Assembly: GCA_051294375.1 (NCBI GenBank)
Contig: CM119264.1
Location: forward strand, 18,045,729-18,109,728
Reading direction: 5' to 3'
DNA length: 64,000 nucleotides
Source of the DNA: Paraspadella gotoi
Taxonomy: Eukaryota > Chaetognatha
Shown here: positions 1 through 13,053 of the stretch, one piece after another
Position numbering within the stretch: the first letter of the stretch is position 1
Layout: every line of letters starts with the position of its first letter
Notes under the pieces: generated by a model
What the model saw: only the letters and a program-made list of their open reading frames with translations
Told to the model about the DNA's origin: nothing
Database searches by the model: none
Translations under genes and position numbers: made by a program

Positions 1-820
1 GCTACATTCCCCTCCCTCCCTCGCCCCTACATTCTTCCCTCTTCCTCCCTCTCACGTTCTCCCTTCCTCCCTGACGACGTCACGTGGCGCTGAGGGGGCG
101 TGGAGGAGCGTCACTTCCGGTTGAAGGTCGACGTGAACGACTTTGGGTTCCTTTGATGTACTGGTAAACGTTGGGAAAGCGGAGGAGGATGAGGAAATGA
201 GGAAGATGGCGGAAGATGTAGGGGAGGAAGGGAGGAAGGAAGGAGAAAAGAGAAAAGAAAAAGAAGATCATTGAAGAAAAAAGGAGGAAAATTGGAGGAA
301 GGAGGAAAAGAGGGAAAGGAAAGAAAAAAAGGAAGCGAAAACGAGGAGGAAATGGAAAAAAAGGAAAAAAAGGAAGGAAGGAAAAAAGGAAAATGACCGG
401 GAAAAAGAGGACGAGGTCGAAAACGAGGGAATGATGTTCGCGTCGACAGGGAGATGGATTATGAGAGTCTGAAGGAGGAAAAAGTTTGTACGACTTTTTA
501 CAATGTATTTTTTTTGGTAAGAAGTGTTTTACAAAATCAATTTTGGAAAAGATTTTTTAAAAAATAGAAAAAGAGGTGTGGGGAAAAGAAAGGACGAGCA
601 ATGACTGAAAATTGAAGCTGCATTTTGTAGTGACAAGAAAAGAAAGTAACGATTGTTAATTCAATAAGTTGATAAAATTATTCTGAAAATGGGAGGAAAG
701 GAGTAAGAAAAGGAAGGATTGAGTGAAGTTGAGAGGAAATGTCGGTACTCAAGGTCCAGGAAAAAATGGGACAAGGAGAAAAGAGGCGAAAAAATCTGGG
801 GCGGAAAGAAGAAAAGAGGA
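1..820. other. Intergenic, purine-rich plus strand
   Basis: No gene is supported here. After a pyrimidine-rich first 70 bases, the plus strand from about 180 to 820 is mostly A and G, with many AGGAAA/GGAGGA runs and little C. The open frames that cross this part are short, low in complexity and match no family I recognise. Confidence 0.6.
73..122. promoter_or_regulatory. Promoter-like motif cluster (CRE, E-box, ETS)
   Basis: Within 50 bases there is a CRE-like GACGTCAC (76-83) overlapping an E-box CACGTG (81-86), then CACTTCCGGTT (112-122), an ETS-type site. Such clusters are typical of CpG-rich housekeeping promoters in animals. No transcript can be attached to it from sequence alone, so the call rests only on motif grouping. 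Confidence 0.3.
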
Positions 821-1016
821 NNNNNNNNNNNNNNNNNNNNNNNNNNNNNNNNNNNNNNNNNNNNNNNNNNNNNNNNNNNNNNNNNNNNNNNNNNNNNNNN
901 NNNNNNNNNNNNNNNNNNNNNNNNNNNNNNNNNNNNNNNNNNNNNNNNNNNNNNNNNNNNNNNNNNNNNNNNNNNNNNNNNNNNNNNNNNNNNNNNNNNN
1001 NNNNNNNNNNNNNNNN
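821..1016. other. Assembly gap (196 N)
   Basis: Run of N. The flanks are purine-rich low-complexity DNA. The open frames that appear to cross it are meaningless. Confidence 0.99.
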
Positions 1017-2382
1017 CGAGTAAGTCAACAGATAAGGACGATGAGTTGGCGAAGAGGGAAGAAAGCGTAATAAAACTAGAAAGGTGCGAGAATTTAATGC
1101 TTGTGATTAAGAAAAAAAGATATCATTCTCTGTTGGAATCGGAAAACAATAATCACATTTTTGTGAATCACTCTCTAATTTAGAGAAGAAAGGCTTGGCT
1201 GAGTTATGTTGTCTTCATACCAATAATTCACATTTAAGACTTGCAGCCATCATAATTTAGTGTCTTGACTGTTGACACTCGATTACCTATAAATGTTTTT
1301 ATTATCCTTACTGCAGAAAATTGTTTTTACTTCCCACCATCCATTTTATCGAATTCCATCAGATTTATTTTGCTCAAATATCACCTCACTAAACAATCTA
1401 CTCTCGATCCCACAAACAACGTACTGTAGGAATACTATTACAATCCCGCTGTACGACATTTCACTTAAGACTCGTTATAACCGATTCCAACTTTCCTTTG
1501 GTCCGGGCATCCTCGCCAAATAAGCAATTAGCGTAATGAGGCACAGGGAATTTTTGGGAAAAGCGTGAGGGAGAGAAAGCGATGAGAAGATAAAAAATAG
1601 AGAAAGGACGTTAGAATGTGTATGAGAGAGAGAGTGGAGAAGAGGATGGAAGAAATTAAGATAAGAATGAAGTAAGGTAGAGAGATAAAGGAAATGAGGG
1701 AAAGAGAAAAAAATAAGAGTTAAATAAAAGGAAAAAGAGAGTGAGAAAATGGGTAAGGAGTAGGAAAGAAAAAAGAGAAAAAAGAAGAAAGGCAAAGAAA
1801 AAAAAACAAAAAATAAAGTAATAAAAAAGATATATTATAAAAGAGAAAAAAAAGAAGAAAATATAATAAGATAAAAGGGATAAAAATAGAAAAGAGAGAA
1901 AAAATACGAACAAAAATTAAAAAGTGTTGGATAAAGGATAAAGAAAGAAGGGGGAAGAGAAAAATACGAAATAATGGAAAAGTGAGGGAATATAACTTTG
2001 GATTCGGAAAAGATGAATGGACGGAAAGAAAAATGAAAAGGAGAATCGAGGATGGAAGAAAATGAGATGGAAAATAAAGGTAGAAGACAATCGTAGGACT
2101 GAAACAAAGGAACATTGTTTATCAAGACGAAAAAATTATCGGAATGAAAAGATTAAATGGGAAGAAAGGGTAAGGCTTACGAGAAATTTTCTGCTAAAGA
2201 AAAAAATAAGTTGCCAGAGACTGCGCTGCGATGCCAGCGGAAAGGAGAGCGAAACAGTATTAGCATATTTTTGGCGCTGACCCTCCGACGCCTTTTAATA
2301 AAGCAACGCGGGTTTAATGCTCAAAGCAGAAAGCTCCCCCCCCTTGGCTCCCCGGCTTCTCTCTGGTTTTTAGTCGCGGTTT

Positions 2383-2383
<1 letters not shown>
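1017..2383. other. Intergenic, long A/G-rich tract
   Basis: No gene seen. About 1,540-2,100 is strongly purine-rich and almost free of C on the plus strand, which produces long spurious Phe/Leu/Ser-rich minus-strand frames. The part from 1,200 to 1,520 has ordinary composition but no recognisable coding signal. Confidence 0.6.

Positions 2384-2426
<43 letters not shown>
2384..2426. repeat. (CGT)n microsatellite
   Basis: Fourteen uninterrupted CGT/GTC units, ending in ATCGTCAC. It is one of about fifteen arrays of this CpG-containing trinucleotide class in the window. Confidence 0.95.
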
Positions 2427-2427
<1 letters not shown>

Positions 2428-2738
2428 TCGTCACGGTTCGCTGATTTTTCGACCTACATTTTAATAATCGGCGAATCGCTCGCTTGAAAATTGTTAAGCA
2501 ACTCGATGTTTTTAAACATGGAGGAAAACTTGGTAAAATATGGAAGGAGAATATATGGCGTTTTATTCTAGAAAAAATAAGGAGCTGCTGCCCTCTTCTC
2601 GCTTTTCAACCCCTTTTACTCTCTTTCTTTTCCGCTTTCTCTCTTTTTCTCATCAAATTTTCATTTGTTATCCTCTTTCCTCGCGAATTTCCTTTCGCTC
2701 ATCATCCCGATTTAACCCCCACCACCTCCTCCACCGCT

Positions 2739-2808
2739 NNNNNNNNNNNNNNNNNNNNNNNNNNNNNNNNNNNNNNNNNNNNNNNNNNNNNNNNNNNNNN
2801 NNNNNNNN
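2739..2808. other. Assembly gap (70 N)
   Basis: Run of N. The 12-base string TCCTCCACCGCT occurs immediately on both sides, so the gap may hide a short repeat or an unresolved overlap. Confidence 0.99.
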
Positions 2809-2843
2809 TCCTCCACCGCTCCCCCCCCTCATCTCCTCTCTTC

Positions 2844-2916
2844 CTCTCTCTCTCTCTCTCTCTCCCCCCTCCTCTCTCTCTCTCTCCTCCCTTCTCCTCC
2901 CCTCTCCTCTCTCTCT

Positions 2917-2947
<31 letters not shown>
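2844..2947. repeat. Interrupted (CT)n array
   Basis: CT dinucleotide array broken by CC and TT interruptions. It gives false Ser/Leu frames on the plus strand and Arg/Glu frames on the minus strand. Confidence 0.95.
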
Positions 2948-2952
<5 letters not shown>

Positions 2953-3626
2953 CGGCCAAAAAATGTAGCGCGGGGTCGCCCGTTTTATCCCCCAGAGTCC
3001 CTTCTCCGCTAATCTTCGCGCCAAAAGCTCACCCCCTCCCGATTTCCGAGAGAGACAACGGAATAACAACGGAAATCCGCGTATACTATTGGTACAAAGA
3101 TTTTTCCGTTTTACCCCAATTGTCCTCTTCACCAACCATCAAACCCAAACCTCATGAACCCGTTCTCTTTCTTTGCGATGACCACCCCTCTGAAAGCGGT
3201 TTTGCCAATGCACCGCCGCTTCTTTGAAGCCCCCTTTAAAACTCTTCCCCCCAGGACGAACCATCACCATAAGAGCCAGAAGGATTAGCGCTTCTCAAAC
3301 GGCGACGAAAAAACGCCTACGCGGCAGAGATCCAGAGAGAGAGAGGAGAGAGAGAGAGGAGAGAAGAGAGAGAGGAGAGAGAGGAGAGAGAACAGAGAGA
3401 TGTATAGAGGGAGAGAGGAGAGAGATGAGAGAGAGTAGGAGACCTGAGAGAGGTGAAAAGAAAGCGACATAAGCATGGTCGCTTCCACATTGCGTGTGTG
3501 GATGTAACTGGCGAAGAAATATGTTCGCGATCCGTGCGAACGAATAGATAATGGATTCAGCTCCCGAAGTTAATGATTTTAATTTATAAACGAGATGAAG
3601 AGAGAGGAGGAGAGAGAGAGAGAGAT

Positions 3627-3663
<37 letters not shown>

Positions 3664-5340
3664 GACAGAAGATGAGCATGAGAGACTGAGGAGAGAGAGA
3701 TATGCAAGATTCGTTAATATGTTATGAGAATGGAAAGAGGAGCCAGCATTCGAGCAGAGACGTTTCGTTTTTGTTATAAACTTCTTCGTCGTCGTCTTCG
3801 TTGACTTTGTCGTTTTCTTCGTCTTGTTTGTTTGCTTTCATTTACAGGTTATTACTTTTGGTCATCATAGCGCCATCTTTGTGTCGTGAGCGGCGCTTTT
3901 GTTTTCGTCGACGTCGTTCATTTCTTCCTCTTGTTTTTTTCTCTTTGGAATCGTCGTCGTCGTCGTCGTCGTTCGGCATTTCGCTCTTTTATCGTCGCCA
4001 TTTACGGATTATTACTTTCCTGTCGGGCATTGACAACCGTAGCACCCGACGCATATATCTCTCGACGCCCGCAGTAATATTCATGGGCGGTCGACCGAAC
4101 CGATTTGCCCGCGTCTCCAATATGCAAATACAATATTACCTTTTTCCCTCTTACAATAACGGCGCAGGTAGACGCGGCTTGTATTCCTTTGAGTCTCACA
4201 ATGAGCCTATTTTGAGGCTTGGAAGAATTGGCCTTTTGTCAATTGCTGCTCGGAAATTCCGCAGTGGAGAAATAGGTTATGGTTACTGACTGTTGGCTCT
4301 ATATTGTTGTTTCTATTACCATCAAACAGTTTGGTTTGAATGACCCAGGATGACAAAAAAATGAAGAGAAAGAAAACTATTTGTCTTAAAAACTGAACAA
4401 CGGCAACCTGACTGTACGTTGTTACGTCTTTGTTATTTTCTAGTTCACGAAGAACGAATAATCGAGCTTCATAGTCATACCGCGTTTTTAAGCGTTTTTA
4501 TGCGCTTGCTGACTGTATGAGCCTCTTAAATTTCGTCGTTCTCATGATCGTCTTGGCTGTATTAGTAGTCGTCGTCGTCGTCGTCGTGGTCGTCGTCGTC
4601 GTCTACTTTGACGAATTTCGTAATAAGTTCCGGATTAGTTGTGTCCACAGGATCGTTTTCCTTGCAAGAGAAACATAAGAAGAAGAAAATTCGGATTTAA
4701 AAAACAAAAGGAGATTAAATTTTAATTTCTGTCGGTGCTCTGCGAATCGTGATGCTTGTATGTTAGTTTGGTAACGTAGCAAACCCAATAAAGTCCAGCC
4801 ATACCAGTCACAGGATAATTGTCATACTCATCGTCATCGTCGATATTGTATCAGTAATTCTGTTAGAGTCGAAGAAGTTCTATTCCTTTTACTGTTTATT
4901 TTCGCCATCTTCTTCGTTGTCCTCTTTGTCGTCTCTATCTCTCTCTTCGAAGTTGTCTTCTTTGTCGTCTCTGTCTCTCTCTTCGAAGTTGTCTTCAGCT
5001 TCCTTTCGTCATCGTCATCGTTTTCGAATCCCTCAACCTTCCCGTCGACCTCGTTCGCGCCATAAAAACGAAGCGACGCTTCGACGTCGTCGACCCCGAT
5101 AACCGTTGGCGCCGCCGTCGCAATTTCCGGCGCCAACCGAGCGGCTTCCAATCGGCGTCTTCGATCCAAGCGACGTTTGCCAACGCCAAAACGCCAACCG
5201 CCAACGCCATTCACGTCATTGACGCCATTGACTGCATCAAAAGGTGAGAAAACGGAATTGGCTTCCTTCGCATTCCATTAAGTCTGATTCCTATTTGTCG
5301 GATCATTGAGGCAAAGGCGTTGGCGATCCTTCCATCTTTT
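2948..5340. other. Intergenic with (GA)n and (CGT)n arrays
   Basis: No gene is supported. It contains interrupted (GA)n at 3,332-3,453 and 3,596-3,701, short (CGT)n arrays at 3,951-3,973 and 4,567-4,603, and an octamer-like ATGCAAAT near 4,121. The frame at 3,801-4,289 is partly a translation of CGT-rich DNA and has no recognisable domain. Confidence 0.55.
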
Positions 5341-5486
<146 letters not shown>

Positions 5487-5612
5487 TCCTCTTTTTCTTC
5501 TACTCCGTCTCGCACTCTCCCTTGGGTCATTGCAAGGTTCCATCTTCCACCTGTAACGTCGTAACGACGTTTCCACAGTCTCGTTGTTGTCTCGTCTGAT
5601 GTGGAAGAGAGG

Positions 5613-5850
5613 TCGTTGACGTCGTCGTCGTCTTCATCGTTGACGTCGTCGTTGTCTTCGTCATTGACGTCGTCGTCGTCTTCGTCGTTGACGTCGTCGT
5701 CGTCTTCGTCGTTGACGTCGTCGTCGTCTTCGTCGTATTCGTCGTCTTTATTGTTGATGTCGAATTTGTTATTGTCGGTGTCGTCTTCGTCTTTATTGTT
5801 GGTTTCGTCGTCGTCTTCGTCTTTATTGTTGGTGTCGTCGTCGTCGTTCG
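5613..5850. repeat. Compound CGT-rich minisatellite
   Basis: Two adjoining arrays. The first (about 5,615-5,735) repeats a 24-bp unit that begins TTGACGTCGTCG and ends in TTCGTCG, about five times. The second (about 5,755-5,850) repeats a unit containing GTCTTTATTGTTGG. Because the first unit is a multiple of three, the minus strand shows a false Asp-rich repeat protein with period DDDVNDED. Nothing else supports a gene. Confidence 0.9.
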
Positions 5851-6499
5851 CCTTCCTTGTCGTCGTTATCTTCAATGTTCTGTATGTAGAATGTTTAAAA
5901 ACTGCTTGTTGGTTTACGTTAAGAATATAACGAAACAAAACAAAAACACAAAAAAAACATTGCTTGCAAAATTTCCGTGAGGTTTCACCGCCATCGGGCG
6001 ATTCTATGTTGCGGAAATCTGGAAGTGAGGTTTTTCACCCTCGAGATGTTGGGTCGCCTCGAGTCGAGCAGAGAACGATCCTTCCTTTATCGATCTCACT
6101 TTTTTCGAGACTTCGATTTCCTGACCTCGAGAATCCATTTCGCGAAAGGGGCGCCCCTACCGCCTTAACGGTGGGAGTGGAACCGAAATCCTTTCCCTTT
6201 CTCGTTACAAATCTCCCACCTTCAGAATCGAGTCCCATCTCAACTCAGCCTCGCCCTAAATTTCTCTTCACCCTTACCTCACCCAACCTTACCCGCCAAA
6301 CCCCCCCTTTCAGGATTTCTCTCTTCTAATCCCGGAAAAGGGATTTCGCGAAATTTATGTCCCGTCAAAGGCTTCCGTTCATTTTCGTCATGCCTCCTCA
6401 TATTCTCACGTTTATTGATGCCGTAAAACTGAAATTCAAAAGCTTTTTTATTATTTTTTTTCTTCCTACTTCCTGTTGGTTGCTCGAACGGGGCGCTAG
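5851..6499. other. Intergenic, no gene seen
   Basis: Ordinary-composition DNA with an open plus-strand frame at 5,964-6,329. That frame has no recognisable domain, no codon bias I can argue for, and no flanking splice signals. Confidence 0.5.
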
Positions 6500-6524
6500 G
6501 AGAGAAGAGAGAGAGCAGAAAGAC

Positions 6525-6621
<97 letters not shown>

Positions 6622-6645
6622 AAGAGAGAGAGAGAAGAGAGAGAT

Positions 6646-6688
<43 letters not shown>
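6500..6688. repeat. (GA)n array
   Basis: About 190 bp of GA dinucleotides with sparse ATG and AAG interruptions. Confidence 0.95.
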
Positions 6689-6695
<7 letters not shown>

Positions 6696-7024
6696 GACAT
6701 AGAGAGAAGCGTTGGTTTCAGCTGAGCCAGAAAAGAAGAAACAAAACAAAAGGGAGGCGTCGTTGCTGAGATGGTGGAACCAGAAAAGATATTTCATGTG
6801 ATTTAATAGTTGACAACAAAATTTATTTCTTTTGCTTTATTTACAAATTTAATTTTCACCAAAAAATGTCGAAATTGGGTTCGTCACGGTCGTGATATTT
6901 CCTTTTAAAAACACCATTTCTCGTTTCTCGTAAGATCAAGAAAACTACTGACCTCCTTCAAAGATTGAGAAAAGTCGATGTCAAAGGAAAACTCCACCCA
7001 AACAGATCGCGATCCGGCGAACCG

Positions 7025-7115
7025 CTTACCCAAACCTCTCACCCGAACCTCTCTCCCAAACCTCTCTCCCAAACCTCTCTCCCAAACTTCTCTCCCAAAC
7101 CTCTCTTCCAAACCG
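7025..7115. repeat. 13-bp minisatellite CCCAAACCTCTCT
   Basis: About seven copies of a 13-bp unit CCCAAACCTCTCT with single-base changes. The array is C-rich on the plus strand. Confidence 0.85.
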
Positions 7116-7218
7116 CCCCCCCAACCTCTCTCAACCTTCTATCAACGACGAATAACTTTTCTGGCCTCAACCCTATCTCCTCCCATGAGATAAAATCTCC
7201 ATTCCCGCGCCACCGAAA

Positions 7219-7244
7219 GCTTTCTCTCTCTCTCTTCTCTCTCT

Positions 7245-7320
<76 letters not shown>

Positions 7321-7321
7321 C
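7219..7321. repeat. (CT)n array
   Basis: About 100 bp of CT dinucleotides with TTCT interruptions, followed by a CpG-rich CAAGCGCGCGCGG. Confidence 0.95.
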
Positions 7322-10300
7322 AAGCGCGCGCGGCGTCCCGCTTTAAAATTTTCGTCACTCGATAAAGACTAAAAGCCTGGCCCTTCAATCTCTGTTTCGC
7401 TTCTCACTCCCTCTCTCTCTCCCTCCCCCGATTTCTCAGCCTCCCTCTCTTTTCCCGACACGAGTTTCCCTTCGCTGTAGCAATTGTGATCTCATTCCGA
7501 TATGCAAATGAGATTGAAGCCGCCTTCTTGGGCCAAATGAAGATGGGGCAGCCTCGCCGCGGCGCCTGGGAGGCCGAGGGTGGGCGGCGGGAGATGAGGG
7601 TGGTGGAGACGACGATTCAGAGAAGATGGTAGTTGGTGGTCGGGTGACCAAATCGGGGATGTAATTATCTCCGATGCGGCGGCTTAAAAGGTGGGATCAT
7701 GGGTGGCTGGGCGAGGGGCGGGGAGAGACTGAGATTTGATTCGAGTCTTTTTCGACACTGAGTGTAGGAGTGGGTCACAGATGAAGCAGACTGGAAAGTG
7801 CGAAGTTTGAAAATCGAAAAAAGTCTTGAAAGTTGAAAGTAGAAAGTAAATCGGGAATTTCGATCTGGTTAATAGGCTTCGCTGAGATGAGGTCGGTCGG
7901 CGGGGGCATTGCTTCGGCGTCGGCGACGTCGGCGGGCGAATGTGGTATTCGCAGCAGCGCCGAGTGTTTCAGAAGCGGGCGGACGCAGCAGCGGAAACGG
8001 CGCGGGCGCCGCAGAGACGCGGAAAGGCGAGAGGCGAGGGTCAAACCGACGAACTTTGACCCGGCGACCCGAGTTTGACCTCGCGACGACCTCGCCTTAT
8101 CCCACATCCCGAGACCGCGGGCCTGAAGAGCTGGGGGAGTGGGGAGCCGAGGAGAGCGGGGAAAAGGGGATGGAGGGAGGAAAGGTCAATATTATGGGAA
8201 CGATATTGAGCAATATAAATAAACATATAAAGGGCAAAAAGATCCGACCCAGGGAATGAATGTGACGGATCAGGATTGATTGACGACGGGGATGAAGTGG
8301 CGGTCGGGGCTCGATGATGTCGGAGTGATGGGGTGCTGGAGTTGTGATGATTCGATGATGTGATGACGCCTTTTGACGATGACTGCCATAGAAAATCGAA
8401 TAAGAGAGACGCTTCTTTAAAAAAATATTACAAATTTATTGTTATTCTAATTCAGCGTTTTTTCAGTGGGTTGTAGTAGATTTATATAAGTCGATAAATT
8501 CGATAAGAGTTTACTTTGCTTGAAGGGATCAGAGGAAAAAAATCCTATATAGCTCCCAGACAAAGTACACCCACTTTTGATTTTGGAAGTTGACTCACTG
8601 TATAAAATCCCAGGGGTCCCTAATATCCTGACTTAGTTGGGCTATTTTACATATAAACTGCGTGGCGCTGTCGATGAAATTCGAACCCACGCCTATGAAA
8701 TCGCAGAGAGAGTTGCCGATTCTCAGCCTCCATCCTGCACAGTGCACGGCCTACCCTCTCCCATTCCGCATCCACTCCCGATCGCCCATCTACCCCACTT
8801 CTCATGGCACCGCGCTAACTTCCTCTAATGGGTCCGAGGTTTTTTTTTTATCTCCTTTAGTCTATTTATCAACGACGAGGAAATATACTACGGCTTTGAA
8901 ACGGTGGACCCGGGAATAAGGCTTGGAAGGAGATGGGCGAAGGGGGGGGAGGGTTGATAAAGGCGAGGGGGGGTTAGACTCTCTTGGATTGATTTAGGAA
9001 GAGGATAAGACATCGACGGGTGGTGGCGGTCGTGTTCGAATCAAAGGGTGAGGGAACAAGTTTGATAAGGATATTAACGAAAGAAAATAAAGCTCGGAAC
9101 TTGGGTTGATTTCAGAAAATAACGGGTCAGGGTTATGATCGGGAAGAGAGATAAACCGGTGAAGGTGGTCGGAACCACGGTAGAGGTCGTAGTGGTGTAG
9201 TCGAGGAAAGTCGCGCGAAAATGGAGTCGGTTTTGCGGAGGAAGAGAAGCAAATGAAGCGGGAAAAATGGAGAGAACGGAAAATGAAGGGAGAAAAAAAA
9301 GAGAATGAGTTTTTTTTTTAGGGTTAAGACTGAAGAGGGAGTTCTAGAGAGAATAAAGAAGGAATAAAAGAGAGAAAAAAGAGAATAAAAGTTATAGTTT
9401 TGTAGCCGAAAAAAGGAATAATGAGTTACTGAGTCAACTCAAACTCAAAATTGTACGAAGTAGAACATTTCGGGAAACTTCGGAAACTTTTTCGAAAAAT
9501 TACGTAAAAGTCTGCGAGTTTTTTCCGAAAAAATTAAGAAGAAGCTAACGCTTTACGCCTTTTCGTATATATATGGCACAATAAATGAAAGAGCATTAAA
9601 TTTGGGCCAAAGCGCTTTGCGAGATTGGGTCAACTTAGAGAGAGATTGCGAAGAGGCACTTATTTTAGGAGATGATCCACCCATTTGCGGTCGATGAGGC
9701 TGCATCCATGGTGGAGGGAGCTGTTCTCGGTAAAGAAAAAAAAAAGAAAAAAAATGATGAATTCTTCGCTGGCGTTTTATATCTTCTTAAAATCGAAAAA
9801 GCAACGATGATGACCAAGCTTCACAAAGAAAAAAATTCTAAGCTACGAACATGCCGACGACGATGACGACGAAAACGACGACGAAAGCGACGACGATTCC
9901 TTTCCCATCCGCGGCGTCATTAGTATCGGGAGAATCTTCGAACAACAACTCGGAGGAATAAGATGAAGAGGAGCAAGAGGAAGTCGGCGCCAACCCAAAA
10001 TAATTAGTGGAAAAAAAAACAACGACTGGCGTAGAAACCGTCAGCAGATTCGGGACCGAAATCGGTGGACGGCCATTGTCGAACTATTTGTCGAGCTGTT
10101 GTCGAGCGTCGAGAGAGAGAGAGATTGGGTGATTTTCAGGCAATCGGCGAGTCATTGAATGATGATTGTTGGGAAATTGTTAATAGATTTGCACATGCAC
10201 TCCTCCAAAAAAAAAAAAAAAAATCGGATTCAACTGAGAACAAATAACAGAAACTACTCCAATTCGAAAAAGATTTTTGTTTCGATAAAAATAGAAAAAA

Positions 10301-11357
10301 AAATATCAAAAATCGATAAATGCACTTGAAGTCTAATCCTTTGAACTCTTTCAGCTTCAGTTCGAGAATTGGAAAACTGATGATTCGCCGTTAAGCTTTT
10401 GTTTCGCGATTATGATTCCAATACGATATCTCCGTATTTCTCAAATGCGAATCGAAAGGAGAAAATTTATTCTGACGAAAAAAAAACCGAACAAGAAAGA
10501 AAAAGAGTCGATTAATAAAGAAAAAATATAAATATGTAAGTGAAAAAGCTACTAATTGGGGAATGTAGGAAGGGGAAAAAAAAGGAAATTAAAGGCCAAG
10601 AAAAATGAAGAAGAAAAATAAATAGAAAGAAAAAAGAATAGAAAAGAATTAAAGAATTAACGATGAAAAAAAAAATCTACACGGACGCCGTAAGATGGAA
10701 GCTTCTGTGGTTTATAGACACAATTTAGATTTGCATGAGAAATCGCCTTCGCTTTCGATCTCTTCCTCACATGCTTCCTCTTCCTTTCCTTTCTCCCTTC
10801 CTCCCTTCCTCAAATGCTTCCTCCTCCTTTCCTTTCTCCCTTCCTCCTTTCAACCCTTCCTCCCTTCCTCCCTTCCTCCCTTCCTCCCTTCCACCACTTT
10901 CTTCCTCGCCCTCCAGCGAAAGAGTTACGCCCGAGATAATTCGTTGTAGGTGGCGAAACTAGAATTGAGATGAACAACGACGCAGATGACGACGACAACA
11001 TCGACGATGACGACAACGACGACTGCGAAACGACGACGACGAAGAAAATGAACTAAAGAAAAGAAAAGAAATCAAATAAATTTGAATGAATATTAAATTG
11101 CGATGACGAAAACGATGACGACGTCGTTAGGATTGAGCATCGACAGAAAACTTGCAAGTCATCAACGGATTATTTATGATAAGATGGATTCGAAGCCTTC
11201 TTCCACGTGGAGTCTCTTACTGGCGTGACCACATGGATCTCTTTTGGTGTTGGCGTTGCCGTTGCCTGTGGCGTTGGCGTTGGCGTTGAGACTGCCAGCG
11301 GCATGGTTTCAGTCAATCGACGAAAGTGATCTGGTTAATCTGAGATGCGGTTATTCG

Positions 11358-11358
<1 letters not shown>
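7322..11358. other. Intergenic, no protein gene seen
   Basis: Contains a CpG-rich block at about 7,540-8,110 (many GGCG/CGGC strings), a possible SINE near 8.6-8.8 kb, A/G-rich DNA at 9.2-9.4 and 10.5-10.7 kb, a G-run block near 8,945-8,980, a (CCTT)n-like tract at 10,790-10,890 and scattered GACGAC strings. None of the short frames has a recognisable domain. Confidence 0.5.
8620..8790 (-). mobile_element. Possible tRNA-derived SINE
   Basis: Read on the minus strand, GGGTTCGAATTTC (near 8,678-8,690) is a good polymerase III B-box. About 70 bases upstream on the same strand is TAGGCCGTGCACTGTGCAGG, a loose A-box. The spacing is long, as in serine/leucine-type tRNAs with a large variable arm. 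No clear tail or target-site duplication is visible, so this is a tentative call. A degenerate tRNA pseudogene is the alternative. Confidence 0.4.
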
Positions 11359-11407
<49 letters not shown>

Positions 11408-11446
11408 CTCTCGCTCTCTCGCTCTCTCGCTCTCTCGCTCTCTCGC
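11359..11446. repeat. (CT)n with CGCTCTCT octamers
   Basis: A pure CT array runs into about five copies of an 8-bp CTCTCTCG unit, showing how one mutation was spread by tandem expansion. Confidence 0.95.
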
Positions 11447-11632
11447 TTCATCAGAAATATTCGAGGCGCTTCTTTATTTTATTTATAAAAAAAATTACAA
11501 CGGCCATAATTTAACAAAGAACTTTTTTTCCTTTCGGTCTCTAATTAATCTCTCCGACATTCAATATTATGTGGGACTAAAAGAAGCGTCGTCTTCCATT
11601 ATTACCAATTTTTTTTCTTCAGCACCAGCGAT

Positions 11633-11735
<103 letters not shown>

Positions 11736-11852
11736 AGATCTCGCGCGCGATGAGTTGTGTGCGGATCTCCTTGGATCTCATTTGCATATCAAAAGCGGCC
11801 GAAACACGAGTTCAATGCCAACCGAGTTTTGGAGTCCGGCAGAGCCGAGAGA

Positions 11853-11909
<57 letters not shown>

Positions 11910-12701
11910 CCCCACTGTCATGTAATCTCTAACGGCCCAGCATCTTTCTGCCTCTCGTTTAATATCAAAGAGGAATTAAAACCGCGAGTTTTTGCAAAAT
12001 GAAATTCGGTTCTCGAATAAAACGAAAAAGTTATCGGCGACTAATTGGCTTAATAATTTGGACAATGATTAGAGGGTGCGAATTTATGCAAGAATTGAAT
12101 TAATACAAGGAATGAGAACAACCTTAAACTGTTTAAAGTATTCAAATTCGATGTAATATAAATCGTTAAACAATAAAAATTAACTATTTTTCTCCTTTTT
12201 TCCTGCAGTAACCTTTTGACAGATATGTCTGCTATGTAATTATTTGTAAGAGTGATGGAGGCCTTAAACCACCAAAGCCTGTCCAAAGTCAGGGGCAAGA
12301 TAGCTTATTTATTAAATGAATGGATAATTTTTTATTGGTTGTACCAATTTCATATTATTATTAGTTGTCTGAGAATGGTGTCAATTTGACTGAAATCAAC
12401 TGAAATTTGAAAATTTTACTGTTTCGTTAAAATTTAGGTTATTGACTTGTTCCCATGTCACTTACCTTCATCAGTTCCGACCTTAACCTCATTCTTGATC
12501 TCTCTTCCTCCATTCCTCCCTCACTTCTTTCCCTCCTCTTTCTTTCTCTCACCCGACTCACACGGTCCGTGAGAACATCGGCTCCTCCTCAACTCATTGC
12601 CTTCTGAATCCTTCCTTCATAAGACAAAAGCATTTTCACCGAGGACCATTGGGAGCTCCATCAAGGAACCTCGGCCCGAGGATCGCCTTTCCCTCCTTCC
12701 A

Positions 12702-12762
<61 letters not shown>

Positions 12763-12985
12763 CTTTTTTTTTTCTTCTTCTTCTTTCTTTCTTTTCTTTC
12801 TTTTTATATCTTTGCCTTTAACATTCTCTTTCAAATTATCGTTGTCTTCCTCTCTCTCCCAAGTTTATTCCTGTGTTTTTTACTTTCTATCTCATCCCAT
12901 CTTATCTCTATAAAATAGTAAGTATATCATCCAATCTCGTCGCTCGCTCTCTGTCTTCCCCTCTCGCGCCTGTTTCATCTTAGAA

Positions 12986-13053
<68 letters not shown>

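Noticed and set aside
12460-12560. Strong donor-like GATGAAG|GTAAGTGAC on the minus strand at 12,461-12,466 (and in copy B near 16,626)
   Set aside because: The open frame before it is Arg/Glu-rich and low in complexity, without an acceptor or a recognised domain.
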